Positions 32,715-32,798 of a stretch of 32,798 nt of DNA are shown here, in pieces. Location: positions 1 to 32,798 of the IMG/VR virus record IMGVR_UViG_3300030382_000678; one strand, 5' to 3'. The translations under genes and the position numbers were made by a program. Every line of letters begins with the position of its first letter. Positions within the stretch are counted from its first letter, which is position 1. The notes under the pieces are model-generated. The model was not told the DNA's origin. It did no database searches and saw only the letters and a list, made by a program, of their open reading frames with translations. This DNA is from a virus.

Positions 32715-32798
32715 TGGCACTAACACAAGTCAACACTGACGGCGTTAAAGATGATGCTGTCACTCAAGCCAAAGTAGCCAACGATGCTATTGATCTAA
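32714..32798 (+). CDS. Start of a further tail protein, cut by the window end
   Basis: The ATG overlaps the preceding stop by one base (TAATG). The 28 visible codons (MALTQVNTDGVKDDAVTQAK, then VANDAIDL) form the alanine/aspartate-rich N-terminal segment typical of marine phage tail proteins of this cassette type. The frame is open at the end of the window, so length and product are unknown. Confidence 0.6.
   Translation, partial: MALTQVNTDGVKDDAVTQAKVANDAIDL

Noticed and set aside
1-32798. CRISPR arrays, insertion sequences or integrase/attachment sites
   Set aside because: No regularly spaced direct repeats, transposase or integrase gene was seen. The only repeats are short linker repeats, the tail fibre shaft and the early leaders.

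Overview
The window is most of the genome of a T7-like podovirus (Autographiviridae type), all on the + strand, beginning at or near the left end of the genome and stopping inside the tail-fibre/adhesin cluster. Gene content and order follow T7: small early genes, single-subunit RNA polymerase, SSB, endonuclease I, primase-helicase, exonuclease, gp7.3-like protein, portal, scaffold, capsid, terminator, tail tubes A and B, gp13, gp14, gp15, gp16, tail fibre. The tail-fibre cassette, the moderately AT-rich composition and the protein style resemble cyanopodoviruses of marine Prochlorococcus/Synechococcus. That host assignment is an inference, since no photosynthesis, ribonucleotide reductase or transaldolase gene is visible. 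Terminase, and lysis genes that I can recognise, are not in the window and are expected to the right.

Layout. 1-466: structured left end with G and C tracts and a good sigma70-type promoter at 313-341. 467-2622: early region of small unknown genes. The first three are preceded by stem-loops, two of which carry a tRNA T-arm-like hairpin, and four early genes have an AACCCACCAC motif just before the start codon. 2604-8984: transcription and replication genes, tightly packed with ATGA stop/start overlaps. 8988-13020: head genes, followed by a strong intrinsic terminator at 13031-13062, where T7 has T-phi. 13071-27445: tail tube and ejection proteins. 27453-32798: tail fibre plus a tandem set of adhesin-like genes joined by TAATG overlaps.

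The most unusual feature is the replication module. The primase-helicase and exonuclease genes overlap by four bases, exactly where T7 and ordinary cyanopodoviruses carry the family A DNA polymerase, and no polymerase is seen elsewhere in the window. I recall, without having checked, a published marine cyanopodovirus lineage lacking DNA polymerase; this window would fit it. The ejection proteins are also reorganised: a glucosaminidase-like peptidoglycan hydrolase domain sits at the C-terminus of the gp15-position protein, and the very large gp16-position protein (2214 residues) has an HExxH metalloprotease-like motif.

Inferred programme: host RNA polymerase transcribes the early genes from the left promoter and makes the phage polymerase. 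That enzyme then transcribes the replication and virion genes. SSB, primase-helicase, endonuclease and exonuclease degrade host DNA and copy the phage genome, presumably with a host DNA polymerase. I could not recognise the phage polymerase's own promoter.
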